Below are positions 11,228-24,114 of a stretch of DNA of 64,000 bases, piece after piece. Both the position numbers and the translations under genes were made by a program. The notes under the pieces were generated by a model that saw nothing but the letters and a program-made list of their open reading frames with translations, was not told the origin of the DNA and ran no database searches. The first letter of the stretch is position 1; every line of letters begins with the position of its first letter. The stretch is from Notospermus geniculatus (lineage: Eukaryota > Nemertea > Pilidiophora > Heteronemertea > Lineidae): positions 368,813 to 432,812 of the forward strand of contig NMRB01000050.1 in the NCBI GenBank assembly GCA_002633025.1, written 5' to 3'.

Positions 11228-11808
11228 ATGACAAACAATGTTGTCTGTTCCTCTTGCCAGAAGGAACAGGTGACTCGTGACCAGTGGGGGTAGCAGGCCC
11301 CTCATCATGGCCAGGGTGTAAAAATTGCCTGTTGCTTCTGCTGTTGTGTCCTCCATCTCTGCTCTGTGTGTTATCGTGATTCAGATGGGTAGGGGATGTC
11401 ATACTACTGTCGTGGTGTCCACCTCATCTTCAACTTCAAATTTACATTGATGTTGTACGAGACATTATGGGCAAGTGCTGCCAACTTGAAGTGGAATGAA
11501 AAGAAATCTGTATGCATAATCTTGTGAAATGAATTTGTTAATCGTTAGTGAAGGGGACTTGATGTTGGATGGGAGTGCAGAGAAAAGTATAAGTCTGAAG
11601 TTAACTGTCGTTAATCCATTGTATTCTTGAAATCATATGGGTTTTTGTGAAATCCAATTTTCTATGAATTCATGAATAGTTGAAGAAGTGAGAATTGGTG
11701 GTATGTACGATACAGTTGTGAACCGTATCGTAGAATGAACCGGAGCAGTAGTTTTGGTCGGATGATTCTTGAAGGCCAGATTCTGTTGGATTGGGACCTT
11801 CTGGCCTA

Positions 11809-12007
11809 CCTTTCCAACAAAGATGGTGGCCTACTACAGTTCTCCCGCATGACGTCGTGGCCATTCACTTCCAAGGCATCCTCTCAGTCATTTTACCTAA
11901 ACTTTGTGCCCACTTGACCAGCCTTAATTTGCCAGCCGGCCATTGGATGGTAAGCTTTTGACGTCATAAGTGAGAACTCTTAGACCGCCATCTTTGTTGG
12001 AAAGGTC
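11809..12007. mobile_element. MITE, CCTTTCCAACAAAGATGG family, copy 1
   Basis: ACCTTTCCAACAAAGATGGT at the left and GCCATCTTTGTTGGAAAGGT at the right are near-perfect inverted repeats; GTGCCCA, TTGACCAGC and GCCAGCC inside are shared with 29909-30080. Confidence 0.85.
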
Positions 12008-12076
12008 AGTGATAAGATGACCACATTCAATCATTGGGTTTTTGGGGATCAGAGCATTTTGGGCCTTTCACCATCC

Positions 12077-12194
12077 TCCCACCGTCCTCCCACAGCAGAG
12101 GTTTTACCTCGCACTGGTTGATCATCCACCCTAACACTTTATGTGTGCATGAGCACATGAAGAGGAGTGAGACCCTGCTGGAGGAGGATGGCTT
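12077..12194. mobile_element. CCTCCCACAGCAG family, copy 2
   Basis: CGTCCTCCCACAGCAGAGGT at the left, TGAAGAGGAGTGAGACC and GCTGGAGGAGGATGG at the right; the same layout as at 59959-60054. Confidence 0.65.
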
Positions 12195-12255
12195 TCAACT
12201 ACTGTTACATTCTTCGGTCATGACATTTGCTCATCGTCTCTGACCTACCAATCTG

Positions 12256-12500
12256 GAGCCCGATAGCCGAGTGGTAATTACGTCTGCTCAGCAAGCGGCA
12301 GATCCCGAGTTCAAATCCAGCCCGGGCCAAATGGGATTTCATTCCTGGGTCTTCACATCCGTCGCATGGGACAGTAAGCCGTGGGGCCTAGTGTGACTTA
12401 TTTCTTTCTAAGTCCAAGTAAAAGACCCCATCCAAGTGAGGAACATGAGTAGCTCTTCCGTACTTACCGGGGTCATGCTATGGCTTGAACTGCGTCAAGT
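12256..12500 (+). mobile_element. tRNA-derived SINE, copy 1
   Basis: The head is tRNA-like: GATAGCCGAGTGGTAAT (A box) and CGAGTTCAAATCCAG (B box), closing with CCCGGGCC. The body contains ATGGGA, CAGTAAGCCGTGG, AGTAAAAGACCCCATCCAAG and TGAGGAACATGAGTAG, and ends near TACCGGGGTCATGCTATGGC. The same body in the same order occurs at 12991-13349 and 50758-51012 on the minus strand. Confidence 0.8.
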
Positions 12501-12990
12501 CACACCCTTCAGTCTTCTTTGTGAATTGTTTCATTTAAAAGACTTTTCCAGAAGCTGCATTGATGCACAGAACGTGCCCCATCCTTGATTTCTGTCACCT
12601 TAGTGCATGTAAATCTTGACCGATCCCACTTCTAAAATATTCTTTTGCATCCGAGAGCATCATTGCTCTGTACCCGAGAATCTTCGCTATCCCGCGCTGA
12701 TTGGGTATTCAAGCATCTATTTGAGATTTGGGATCTTAGCGAATCTGAAGAGCAAATCGACGGCGATGTTCGATAATTTAAGCGGGGGAGGAGAATTAAT
12801 GCGCACAAGTATGATTTATATTCATAGGACTTCGAGTGTGCCGTCTGAACTCTGCCGTGATTGCACGAGTCAATTCATTTTAAAGGGACAATAGGCAGAA
12901 TCACTTTCACTCTTGTATCGAATTGAATCAGGTTTCCTCATGTTCACGTACAGTAGCCTTCAAATTGTTTTGTATTTGTCTGTTTCCATC

Positions 12991-13349
12991 AGGGCTGAAG
13001 CCATAGCACTCTTGGCCAGGGCCGACCACACAGAAAGTGCCTATCGGCAGTTTAGTTAATGGGAAAATGCGTTAACTGCCAATAGGCACTGGTAGCACTA
13101 TCGGACTTTCTGTGCGGTCGGCCCTGTAAGTATGGAAGTGGCCATCTCAGCTTCTCATGTTCCTCACTTGGATAGGGTCTTTTTCTTGCCCTTGCATAGG
13201 AACCAGACACTGACACTAGTGACAGCTTGCTGTCCCATGCGACAGACGTGAAGAGCCAGGGATGACTGATCCCATATTGCCCAAGCTGGATTCGAACCCG
13301 TGCTTTGCCACTTGCTTAGCGAACATGATAAAAACCACTCTCCTAGAGT
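12991..13349 (-). mobile_element. tRNA-derived SINE, copy 2, interrupted
   Basis: On the minus strand the tRNA head (B box GGTTCGAATCC at about 13289-13300 complement) is at the right, then CCCTGGCTCTTCACGTCTGT, CATGGGACAGCAAGC, GACCCTATCCAAGTGAGGAA, CATGAGAAGC, and the 3' hairpin TGGCTTCAGCCCT at the left end. The 3' part is interrupted by another element (13018-13125). Confidence 0.75.
13018..13125. mobile_element. Small inverted-repeat element nested in a SINE
   Basis: GGGCCGACCACACAGAAAGT at the left is complemented by ACTTTCTGTGCGGTCGGCCC at the right; TGCCTATCGGCAGTT / AACTGCCAATAGGCA are inner arms. About 108 bp, lying inside the 3' hairpin of the SINE at 12991-13349, where the other SINE copies have continuous TTGGCCCTG. 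Confidence 0.8.
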
Positions 13350-15018
13350 AGGCCTTTCTATAAGGAATGAAGGCGGTACAGATCAAGTTGAAGACATGAT
13401 CCCACCACCAATTTCCCTTCTGAATCAATTGTCATGATTATAGCACCAAGTACGCCAAAGTACAAGGCACGCAATTGTCTCTGAGAGGTTAATCTCAGGA
13501 ATCCATTACGCCGAGCTGCAAGACGCCTTCCTACGAACGCGACAATTTGATGAGATGCTGTTTGAAATTGCGATGCTAGAATGCCATTATGTGATTGAAG
13601 TCTTTAGAAATCGTCCGTAGCTGCCGGAACAAACTGCCATGCTGCATGAAGGGAATTGACACGTTCTGTTGGGTTCAACCTAAGATGATCGTTATTCACA
13701 ATACATTCAAGTGTAATATCCTTTGTAGAATACAGTTTGATGAAGCGAACCCAGCGAGTACTCCTTGGTTTCATGGGTGCAGCATTGGTAAGGGTTTAAT
13801 GTTAGCTGCCGTGAGCATAATTCTGAAGGTGTGTCCTTTTATTGCTAATTCAGGACTTAGCTTCCTTCTAACTCTATTGAGATTTTAGCTTTGTGAAATT
13901 AAGATTGAAACTGACTTTAGGATGGGCCAAAACTTATTACCCAAATAAATCTTTGTGACTTAAAATGACTTAGATTAGTATGAAATCAGGCTGTGGGTCA
14001 TTTGCATTAGGGGAGGAATTTTCAAGAGATGTCAAGATAGAGGGCCCAAATTTTTCCCTAAGTACAGAACATCCATTACTGTGTACGGGGAGAGTAACTG
14101 GGGGAGTATGCGGCAGTGTTTGAGCGTCAGACTTAAAACCAAGATGTCTCACGTCTTCAATTCCTGGCCCGGTCGCCAATGTAGGCTATTTCAACTATTC
14201 TGAAAGTTCAAGTGATGCACTGTAGAAGTGCCTTCTAGAGAGACTGGGGTACGCGACTTAAGACACCAAGCATCTGCCACCGACGCCTGATCATTTAGAC
14301 GCTGACATCATTGTATTCGTTCATACCACTGCGACAAGCCTGCGTTCTGGTGGCAGGATTCTCGCTAGACCATTCAGAGCCCCATGATTGGACGCCGACA
14401 CAATCATCCTTCGAGCTTCAGCTTTGAACGCCACATCCTGAAAATTTGATCGCGCGTGGGGCAATGAAGTAACAATCCAGCTTTAGAGCGGAAAGTGCTT
14501 TCTAAAGCATCGCATTCTTGGTGTGCGCAGGGAGAGTAATTGCTGCTGACATTTTGTTTTGGAGAAGCCTGTAAATCACCTGCTTTAATACTTATCTAGC
14601 CGCCTGTAGTGGCGAGTTCTTGAAAGTACTGCGCGCTATAAACATTTCCAATCATTCCTAATCATCTCAGATCAGGGAGGCAGATTTCCAAGTCTTGATT
14701 TCTCGAAGTTGACTCATGATGTTGACCAGTACACAAACTGGTAAGACTGCCTGATGCCTGATGCACTCAGGTTGCCTACTTCTGGACTTGGAATAAGTAT
14801 GGCGCTGTGTCAAGACTTTCTCTGAAACATGCTACTCCTATTCGATGGATGTGAACTAAACTTTATGTTCTTGTGGATGAAAATGATTAGTATGGTTGCA
14901 TGGCCTTTGTACCAAGTGGAGGGGAGGATCCAGGTTTTTTTGCAGGGAGCTAGGGGGTCTCGTTGAAGCGCCTGCGCAAAGTGGGTCTGGGGGTTCCCCA
15001 GAAAATAATCGAAATGTT
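13350..15018. other. No gene recognised; one weak tRNA-like remnant and a G-rich fragment
   Basis: At about 14110-14172 GCGGCAGTGTTTGAGCG and CGTCTTCAATTCCTGGCC look like decayed A and B boxes. At 14920-15005 GGATCCAGG...GGGGGTCT...GGGTCTGGGGGTTCCCCAGA resembles the fragment at 45655-45915. Nothing else supported. Confidence 0.4.
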
Positions 15019-15275
15019 CTGACATAGAGGATTTCTGGCCAATCCAGATGAAAGGGGCTGTTCATTTTCGTCACTTGAGGAATCTTGAGTTGTGAGCCTT
15101 GGAAAAACAGAAAAAGCTATGCACTTGCAAATTGCAGGGATTATTTGTTGTGCTGTACAGAATAATTGCTGCAATTTGCAGCTTCATAGCTTTCTCCATT
15201 TTCTCAAGGATGACAATTCAGATTCCTCAACTACTCTAAAGAAAATGAACAGCCCCTTCTTTGTTTGGACCCGAA
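15019..15275. mobile_element. Inverted-repeat element with a second inverted repeat inside
   Basis: Outer arms GAAAGGGGCTGTTCATTTTC + CTTGAGGAATC and GATTCCTCAA...GAAAATGAACAGCCCCTTC. Inner arms (about 15098-15210) CTTGGAAAAACAGAAAAAGC...GCAAATTGCAG and CTGCAATTTGCAGC...CATTTTCTCAAGG. The inner one may be a separate insertion. Confidence 0.7.
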
Positions 15276-16272
15276 AGCAGGTGGGGCCAGATCATGTGGA
15301 CCCCTTGATCGACATCTGCGGACCCCTTGATCGACATCTGAAAGGGGGGTTGCTGATTTACGATTTCATGAGTCATCTTGAGTACAGATGTTCTTCCATG
15401 TACATCACACTTGGAGCCCACGGCTCCTCTATATTGACAACCAGCAGTAGGCAGTGTAGCTTTCAGCCCCGTGACAAGAGTCAACTGCGTGCTGACAATA
15501 CCCTTTACACACATTTGTGACGAAGGAACAATGCAATTGCTGTAACAAATTACAACATTGAATGTAAAAATTGACCCGGGAGTATTCTTTTCCTCATTGA
15601 CTTTGTTAACTTATGGATTTTAATGAAACGCAATTACGAAATGACCCCATTCTGTCGTCAGCTAACGAAGTTTATATTTGATTCGAGAAATGTCGATGGC
15701 GTATATTACAAGGTGCGATTCAATGTGACACCATCGATTCCCCGTTTGGTAACGATCTTTCCAGAAATTATATTCTTTGGCGTTAATTATGGTATGATTG
15801 ACCGTATCTTTTGTGGCGTGTTAATCATTGGTCAGCTTATTGATTAAGATAATTAGATCATTAATGTGCCAGTCATAACAGTCCGTTATGACAATAGTAC
15901 TCTTAGAATAGTACTCCTCTTTGTTCTTAATTAACTTCTTGCCTGTGATGGCCACCCCCTCCAGCAGTTGCCCAGCTGGCCTTTCCACATTCAGATTTTG
16001 CGAAAAAAAACTTTTGGCCAATAGGAGCTGTCAGCGAGTTGACCACTAGGTGTCACTAGGGCCCAATTCAATGCATCTAGCGGACCCAGTCATTATCGAT
16101 CGAGCAGCGATCATAATAGATTTCCTGTACATTTGGTCCGCTAAGACTGTGCTGCCATCTGTTAGCAATATGCGCGGCTGACTGCTCCTATTGTTTAATG
16201 CCCCTCAGGTAGCCATTCTGAAGGGTGGATGTCAAAAAGACACTGGTAAAAAAGGCACCAGTAAAAAGGCAC

Positions 16273-16400
16273 TACAGTGGAACCTCTCTATTAAGGGAGG
16301 AGGTGTCCTGATTGAGAGGTGTCCTAATTACAGAGGTCAAAATGAATACAAATGGCCAGTTTGGGACTGAACTTCGGTGTCCTTAGTAGAGAGGTGTCCT
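16273..16400. mobile_element. AGGACACCT/GTTCAGTC repeat, copy B (inverted)
   Basis: Begins TACAGTGGAACCTCTCTATT; AGAGGTGTCCT occurs repeatedly; CAAAATGAATACAAATGG and TGGGACTGAACTTCGGTGTC are the complement of the same words in 37970-38149. Confidence 0.7.
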
Positions 16401-16559
16401 CCGGCATAATTCTTTGCAAAAACGTCCATTGGCTATTGGTACTCGTAGTCCTTGGCATCCAGATTTGTCCACAAAAATTTTCTCCTCGCACTTGACAGAA
16501 ACATACATGTATACCAGAGACTAAATTCTCGTCCCAGACAAGGGGCAAACCTTGACTTA

Positions 16560-16741
16560 AAGCCCTTTTTACACTAGCCTGGTTGAACCGTGCCAAGCTC
16601 TACCGGACCGAGCCCGCTTTGAAATTCAAGCGGGACAGGGGTCGTTTACACTCCCATTTGGTACCAGGACAAGCTGTTGTACAGAACTGTGCTTGATCTG
16701 GACCAAGCACAGTAAGAATTTTGTAGTGCAAAAGGGGCTAC
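16560..16741. mobile_element. MITE, AAAGCCCTTTTTACACTAGCC family, copy 1
   Basis: The left end AAAGCCCTTTTTACACTAGC and the right end TTTTGTAGTGCAAAAGGGGC are diverged inverted repeats. CTTTGAAATTCAAGCGGGAC, TTTGGTACC and GGACCAAGCACAG are shared, inverted, with 27007-27196. Confidence 0.7.
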
Positions 16742-17305
16742 AGACAACATGGAGACTCTTGAAGTTAAATTACCATCATGGTGGCTGGTCTTTTCTTGCT
16801 CCCCTCGTTGAAGCAAGAATCTTCTCAACAAATCCACCCATTGCTCATCCTAACGAACTGCGTCATCTCGGTGTCGTCGTAAGAGATTCCGCTGCGCATA
16901 AATCAATGCTCATTATGCGGCATTCGTTGGTTTAGCGAGGATCTCAATATTATGCGTAGATTAAGTGTAGTTGACTTTATTTTTGATTTTTCGACCCAGG
17001 GAGTGTTCCGTGTGTTTGTCCACTGGCTGAGAATTCATGTACACAGAAATGTATAAAATTTGCACAATTGGAAAATCGGTTTTGTCTGCTTGGTTTCCAA
17101 CTTTTGATATTGTTTCAGGCGAGTTGGTTGATTTCTGTCGCATAATTTCATTAGGATCTACTCCAGAACATATCTTCTGCTGTGTCTGCAAGCGAGGACC
17201 AGGGACTGGTTGAGTTAGGGGGTGGTTGAAATCTGTTTGTGCCGTCCTTCTACCTCTCGGAAAAATAACAGCTTGGCCAACCTTCTCAACCCCATTGCTT
17301 ATTCC

Positions 17306-17418
17306 CTGATATCCAAAATAAAGCACAAAGTGTGACACACAAAATGATATGATAAGAAAAGTCGTCTCTGATTTCGCAAATTTTTGACCCCAACCGGGGT
17401 CTTCCTCAGGCACTTTCT
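17306..17418 (-). repeat. CTGAGGA/GGGGTC repeat, copy 1
   Basis: On the minus strand: AGTGCCTGAGGAAGACCCCG + GTTGGGGTCAAAAATTTGCG, then a tail ending TTGTGCTTTATTTTGGATATC. The same order recurs at 54276-54440. The tail-anchored, 5'-truncated look suggests a retroelement 3' end. An open frame of 150 codons over it is not a gene. Confidence 0.55.
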
Positions 17419-20400
17419 AGTAGAGATTCCAGAAAAGACAGAGCTGGATCCCAAAGTATATGACAAGTAAACTGGCCAATTCTGGAACTAGTTCTGAGAA
17501 ATGTCTAAGAAAGTAAAATATGTTTCTTGTTTTAAGAGTTGTTGAGAAAAGGAAAGCGTCATCGTGCATTCCTATTTGTTTTGGTGAAGGTGATTGCTTC
17601 TTGTGTTTGTGAGTGCAGAGATCTTGGCTATAATTGGTGAAAAATCCTTGGTTACAATTGATGAAAAATTCATTGGGAAGGTAGTGATACCGGCCCGTCT
17701 CAATCAACAGGTCCATCGTCCAGTGCCCCCACAGTGGCACCACATGTTGGACGAAACGTGTACCAGAATCTATTCATATTCAGAATACCACCACTTGAGC
17801 TGTGAGGGGCCAATCCCCATGGCAGAGGCCAGCAAACAATAGGCAAAAAATAACCTTGAATACCATTCAATGGAGAACCACGGTTCAGCGCTGTAAGAAA
17901 AATTACACCAGTGTAGTTGTATTTGAATAAGAATTGGGCTGAATGCTGTTGTGTGAATGTCAGGCAGCTTTGATTTTGTTCAGCAGAGGGGCCAGCATCC
18001 ATCAGTCTTCAACCAGACAGCGTGGACAAGAGAACGTGAGCGTGAACGGGACGAGCACATGGTCGGACAGCAGTCGTGTGAACTTTGAACGTGTGATTTG
18101 GATACTTCACGGGACATACTTTACACTATTGTGGATTTAACTTCTGGATAGTCCTAGCAACTTTTGGATTATTTTTGTGACTCACTGGAATTATACTTCT
18201 TGCAAGAGACACACAAGGATGTTACAAAATCGAGAGGTAGTGGTCCATTTCTGATTCTTTTCGTATTTTGTCTCATCAGCTGGCAGACCTTCTGATGCAT
18301 TTTGTACCATCATGGGTTATGTATCCTTCCAGTAATGTGGCTAGCAGTAGTCTTTCAATCATTCTGAAAACATTGGACAAACTTTTGGAAAAATGTCTAA
18401 AGTTTAGGGCCTAACTTTTCTTTACCACTCTTTTAAACTTCTGTTATTCACAGCTTCTTTTCTTGTACTTGAATGTGGGGTTCATGGGGTGTTGCTGGCA
18501 TAAACTTTCAGTACCGGTATTCAAAGATTACCAAAGGTCTCTCAAAAGGAAAATCGTTTGATCAACCAAACCTCCTCTTGTTTCCACGTTTTGGTAGAGG
18601 TAGTCAGAGAAGGACATGTTGAACACCATCCTGAGATTTCAGCACTAATCTGGCAAAGGTTGCACTTGTTGAATAAGACAGTTTTTAAGGCCCAAAAAAT
18701 CACTTTTCTGCAGTCACAGAATTTCAAGATGTGAAAAGCTGCTGTGGGTAGAGAGCCAGCCAATCTTAAAATTTGACCTGTTGCACTGAATCAACAGTCC
18801 AACGGACATTTTCCAACATTATCATGAAAAATGTTTGGATAATTTGATAAAGTTATCAGAGTTAACCCATCAGCCAAATGTTTCACCTTGCTCAAATCTT
18901 GGTGGAATTGTCAGTATAATTCCTCCACGCTCAAACCTTCACCAACCATCTACATGCAGACATGGGTCCCTCTCTTATCCAATCAAAGTCCTTGCATGGT
19001 CCACTACCCATGAAGCTGTCTCTTGGATAAGTCCATAAAATAGAAAAGAACAGTTCAACCTGACTTGACAGAAGAATTAAGTACAAAGGTTTCTAAAATG
19101 GTGTGTTGCTCTTGGCCAAGCTGTAAGATGGGGCGATGCTCAATTCATGTCAAGCTGCCAAGGACCAGACATTGTGTATATTGTGTGTACTGCACACATT
19201 ATTATTCTCAGCTCTTTTTAAGGTGAAATCCCCGTACAAAAAGGGTTGCCCAGATTTTGGAGTGGAACAAAAGAGCTGTGAGCTAAGAATAAGCTTTTTA
19301 TTGGTGTGAATGGGTTTCTAAGAATGGGGAAAAAGTTTGTGAGCGCCGAGGAATGAAGTAGAGTGGGGAGCAGTCTTCAAATATTGCCCCAGAAAATATT
19401 GCCGAACCATTGCTACACTGGAACTTCATTTGCTGTCAACTTTCCTTTTGCATGAAAGCAGTTTATTTGTTTCCCTCTGTTTGATTGAGTAACACAGACA
19501 GTTGTCTGCCAGTGTATTTGGACAAATGTCTGATAGTGTAGACGGGCAAATGTGGTCAGGATATTTTAGGGTTATTTTCCACTTCTCCACTTGTTTTCTT
19601 TCTTGTATCCCAAGTTCACTATTCCTTGTGGTACTGCAGTAGTCTACATCATGTTGTTATTCCATGCCTCTCAGTTATCAAATAATCTTGTCCTGCCCCC
19701 TGGTGGTGAAACACTGTACTTTTGGTGTTCCCCAAATATATGGTCCAACATTCTTCTTGGATGAAAATCATTGGTTTGTAAATTGGCACTTTACAATCAT
19801 TCATTTTCTTGGTTTGATGGTCAGTTTAGAGATGATAGGCCACCTTTAAATAAATACACCTGCAGTGACCCCTGGTGGCAAGAATCCTTACAACTTGTGA
19901 GTGTTTACTATGCCAAGGGAAATATCCCAAAGCAGCAGGGGCTGAACTCCCCCACTGCTGCTGGTCAGTTTCTCAAGTTAGCAACAACAATTTCTACAGG
20001 TATGCAGTTGTTACATAAGGTGGAACTGGTCTGCATCTTACCTGGCCTGGTACACACAGGTACTGCATTAACTCTTAAGTCTATTTCATCCCAGCTGTTT
20101 GATTTACCTGTATACTGTTTCTCCTAAACTATATAATGTCATATGTGAGGAATCTCGTCAACTAAGCCTGGAATGACTGCACTTTAAACTGACCAGTCTG
20201 CAGTTGATTACGGAAGCTGTGCATTTGAGAAATGGTACTGATGGAGTTAGGATCCTGGCTTCTTGGACTAAAAGGCTGTTCTTTTTCCAACCAGAATTTC
20301 TTTGTGTGTGTATTTCAGTGTGTTTTCCTGTTAGGAATCTCTTGGATAGCACTAACTCAGGTTTTCTAGTTCCTCCAGTCTGTGATTTTGTGGATAACTG

Positions 20401-21554
20401 ATGGATACTTCGACATTTACTGAGATCAACATGTTCCTTTGTGTTCATGGCAAAATTATTCTGTAGGTATTGCTGATTTCAGGCTTCTAAAACCATAACC
20501 GTGTGTCCACTTTGTGCAATGTACTAGGCCACTTTCTCCTTCCTTCTGTCAACTGTTAGTCCATGAGCCAGACCCCAAATTTTGCAGTTTGAGTATCAAT
20601 TTAGAGAACAGATCCAACATGGATTTTTGGTCAGTCTGATGTCTGAGGACTGTAAAATCATGTGAAGGACATTTTAATTCAGTAGCTTTATACCCCTAAT
20701 TAAGATTAAGATTCTTAAAATCATTCATTGGAATTCCATTGCAATACTTGTACAGACTTGTATTACAAATTCAGGTGTCCATATACAGATAACTTTTTTC
20801 TCGCCGGTTTTAGACCCTATAAATGTATTACCAGTAGATAGAAATATGGCACCTCTCAGTCTGGTAGGCCTCTTGGATCTGTTCGACTAAATTGGTACTC
20901 AAAATGGGTCTGGCTCATGGACTATAGAAAGCAAAATGAGGTATTGTCATGATTAGTGATTATGGGGTTAACAATGCAAAAAGTCTTAGATTTCAAATCA
21001 CAATTGTGGTGTTAACACAATTTGTTATTTGGATTGTGTAAAAACACGGAACTAATTTCAGTTCACAAAAACCTTAGAACTTCATCATTCTCTACATTAA
21101 ACAAAAAGTAATAAGCAACGTTATATCACATTTTGTGAGTGTGAATGAGGGGGTTAACATGTTATTTGGTGTGCGCAAAATGTCTGAAATGATTTCAGTT
21201 CACGCCATTCATTATTCAGGAATACTTCACCTTCTCTAAAGGTCTTTCTTTTGTTTGAAGTTTTTCCTCTTCATTCCTTTATAATTACCATGAGATGGAT
21301 TTTTTTTACTTTTGGACCATTGTAATGTCAAGTGGTCCATTTGTGTGTATTATACTGTATCATTTCTCTGTACTGTGTGTATATTTGAATTCAAGGACTA
21401 TTCCAGGTACTTTGACAGAGTGGTGAAATTCTGACAGTTTGAGAACTTGTTTGAGACATGGGTACTTGATGTAAAGAGGGCAACTTGTGTCCGAAATATT
21501 GTGTGTTTTGGACATGGCAGATTCCTTTTACAGCGACAGTTCCCATTTTGAGTG

Positions 21555-21728
21555 TACTAGCTAGCGCTGATCCAGGGGAGCACGTGCCCCCCCTTTTGGC
21601 CAACAAATCTGTTAAAAATCGACTGTGAAATTCTGAAATTTGGAGCAAATCTTTGAAATTCACAGCAGATTTAAATGTTTAGTAACACAGGGTGCCCCTT
21701 CTTTTCCCAAATCCTGGATCCGCCCCTG
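21555..21728. repeat. Dispersed repeat, copy 2
   Basis: CGCTGATCCAGGGG at the left, CCTGGATCCGCCCCTG at the right, with the internal words listed at 7560-7746. The GATCCAGG / CCTGGATC ends form short inverted repeats. Confidence 0.7.
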
Positions 21729-23492
21729 ACTAGGACCAAACTGGCCAATGCAGTAGGCCTACATATAGGCCCACAGGATCAGTATTGAACTGCAACTGAA
21801 TGAGTTTTCTTTCTTAGAGAGATTTGTTCAGTCCCAGGCACTGAGTATTACAGAATATGCAAAATGAATCCCCTGGCACCCCAGGAATAAGGTTTTAACC
21901 TGGCTCTCCTCTGGAGCCAACTGAAGTGGAATTGGAACCCGGGACTAAATAAATTGTCTTATTTGATTGGTCACCTGTGTGGAAGATTGTTTGGGGATTT
22001 GGCAGCATGGGTTGTAGGTTAGGGGGTCAAGTCTTCTTTGTTCAAGGAGTTTGGGGCACACCATGATCCTTCACTTAGACAGGGACAAGTTGGGGGGGGG
22101 GGATAATTACCTGAAAACCAATTTGATTTCTAAGAATTTAGGCCTACAAGAAGATATTGGGGATGTTTATCCCATCAAATTTACTTCATTGTGTTGTAAT
22201 GACCATAAAATGGAATGAAAATGAACCTCTTCTGGTGTCCCTGATTGTCAATTAGCCTTTGGCCAATTTTGAACCTTGCTGTAGGGTGTTGTTCTAATGC
22301 CGCCGTCTCCCCAAAAGCCATTACATTACCCAACATAAAGTTGTCCTGGAGCTATATGAGGCTCCAGAAGGTCAGTCAACCATGTCTCCTCTGGAACTTA
22401 TGCCAATGATTCGTCCAGATTTTGATGAATGAGACGAGAAGTCCGAGGGACAAGTAAATTGCTGTACACATATCTTTCACCATGTGGCAAATTCTACAGC
22501 CAATGTACTGACCTCTGCTCCACCCCACCCACGCACTTGATGAAGTTTTGTTGGCCCACAATGAAGTAACGTGGTGTAAAAGCAACGCTGATTCATGATT
22601 TCTCTGAAAAAGATTTGTTCAAGTCTGTTGGATGTTCAAGCGTTTTCAGCTCCACCCACACCTTCATTGCGTTTCTGTGTCACCTTCAAATAACAGTGAC
22701 AATCGGGACGACGGATATGTGTGGTGAATTTGACCTGAAAAATTAGACTACGATGATTCCCTGGTGCCCTCCTGGAAAGTTATACGATGATTCCCTGTAG
22801 CCCTCCTGGAAAGTTAGCCTCATCGCTGCCTTAGCAAAACTTCTGACTTTGTGTGGCATACTCGTGGTTTTTATGCTGACATCTCGTTTACTCCTGAGCA
22901 GCTGTTGAAACCCGTGGTGTACACAACCGTTACAATTGCCGTAAAAATTCTGTTACAAGTTAGAGACAGATGCGTAAAACACTCACGCCCCATGGGAGAT
23001 CGTACACTTTGTTCGGTTTTTGCCAACGACTTTGTACGAAAAAGAACCAAAGTTGTACAGATTTCCCCATCTTTATGTACTGATTGCCTTTTTCAAATAG
23101 GACTGGATGGTGTTTTAACTGCCAACAAGATAAAGCTATCATCGTGGATAACTGGAGTAGCCTGTGAATCTCTAATTATCAGGCTTTCAGTAGCGTGCGT
23201 TCCTAGCCAGCCTTCTCTAGACAACTGGACTCCTGGGTCTACTACTCTTGGAGTAAATAACTACTCTAGTTTATCCATATCTTCAATTTTACCTGGCATT
23301 TCACGAATACCTGGAAGTGAAGTATCAATATGCCGTTTGACGGTGTTTAACGAGAATGTTTTTGGGACTAGTTGAGGTCAAGATGATTGGTGAAGTTTTC
23401 TGAACATATGGTCTAAAGGACCTGTTTGTTACATATCTTCACCGTCAAAGACATTCGTCCATCTCGTTCTCAGTTCTTACGATACCTCTACC

Positions 23493-24114
23493 NNNNNNNN
23501 NNNNNNNNNNNNNNNNNNNNNNNNNNNNNNNNNNNNNNNNNNNNNNNNNNNNNNNNNNNNNNNNNNNNNNNNNNNNNNNNNNNNNNNNNNNNNNNNNNNN
23601 NNNNNNNNNNNNNNNNNNNNNNNNNNNNNNNNNNNNNNNNNNNNNNNNNNNNNNNNNNNNNNNNNNNNNNNNNNNNNNNNNNNNNNNNNNNNNNNNNNNN
23701 NNNNNNNNNNNNNNNNNNNNNNNNNNNNNNNNNNNNNNNNNNNNNNNNNNNNNNNNNNNNNNNNNNNNNNNNNNNNNNNNNNNNNNNNNNNNNNNNNNNN
23801 NNNNNNNNNNNNNNNNNNNNNNNNNNNNNNNNNNNNNNNNNNNNNNNNNNNNNNNNNNNNNNNNNNNNNNNNNNNNNNNNNNNNNNNNNNNNNNNNNNNN
23901 NNNNNNNNNNNNNNNNNNNNNNNNNNNNNNNNNNNNNNNNNNNNNNNNNNNNNNNNNNNNNNNNNNNNNNNNNNNNNNNNNNNNNNNNNNNNNNNNNNNN
24001 NNNNNNNNNNNNNNNNNNNNNNNNNNNNNNNNNNNNNNNNNNNNNNNNNNNNNNNNNNNNNNNNNNNNNNNNNNNNNNNNNNNNNNNNNNNNNNNNNNNN
24101 NNNNNNNNNNNNNN
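23493..24114. other. Assembly gap (622 N)
   Basis: Continuous N. Frames spanning it are artefacts. A non-coding 5' exon or promoter could be hidden here. Confidence 0.99.

Larger units (their letters stand above)
16742..23492. other. No gene recognised; sparse repeats
   Basis: About 6.7 kb with no supportable exon. Contents: the repeat at 17306-17418; an inverted repeat at 19198-19293 (TTATTCTCAGCTCTTTTT / AAAAGAGCTGTGAGCTAAGA); the dispersed repeat at 21555-21728; a 37-bp direct duplication at about 22752-22818 (GATGATTCCCTG...CCCTCCTGGAAAGTTA). The longest frame, 22851-23375, shows no domain or signal and no flanking splice logic. Confidence 0.45.

Noticed and set aside
16961-17413. 150-codon minus-strand frame
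   Set aside because: It runs through the CTGAGGA repeat and continues into unrelated sequence; no domain.
22851-23375. 174-codon open frame on the + strand
   Set aside because: Longest gap-free frame outside the repeats, but with no domain, signal or membrane pattern I can recognise, no splice logic and mixed composition; a chance frame is likelier.
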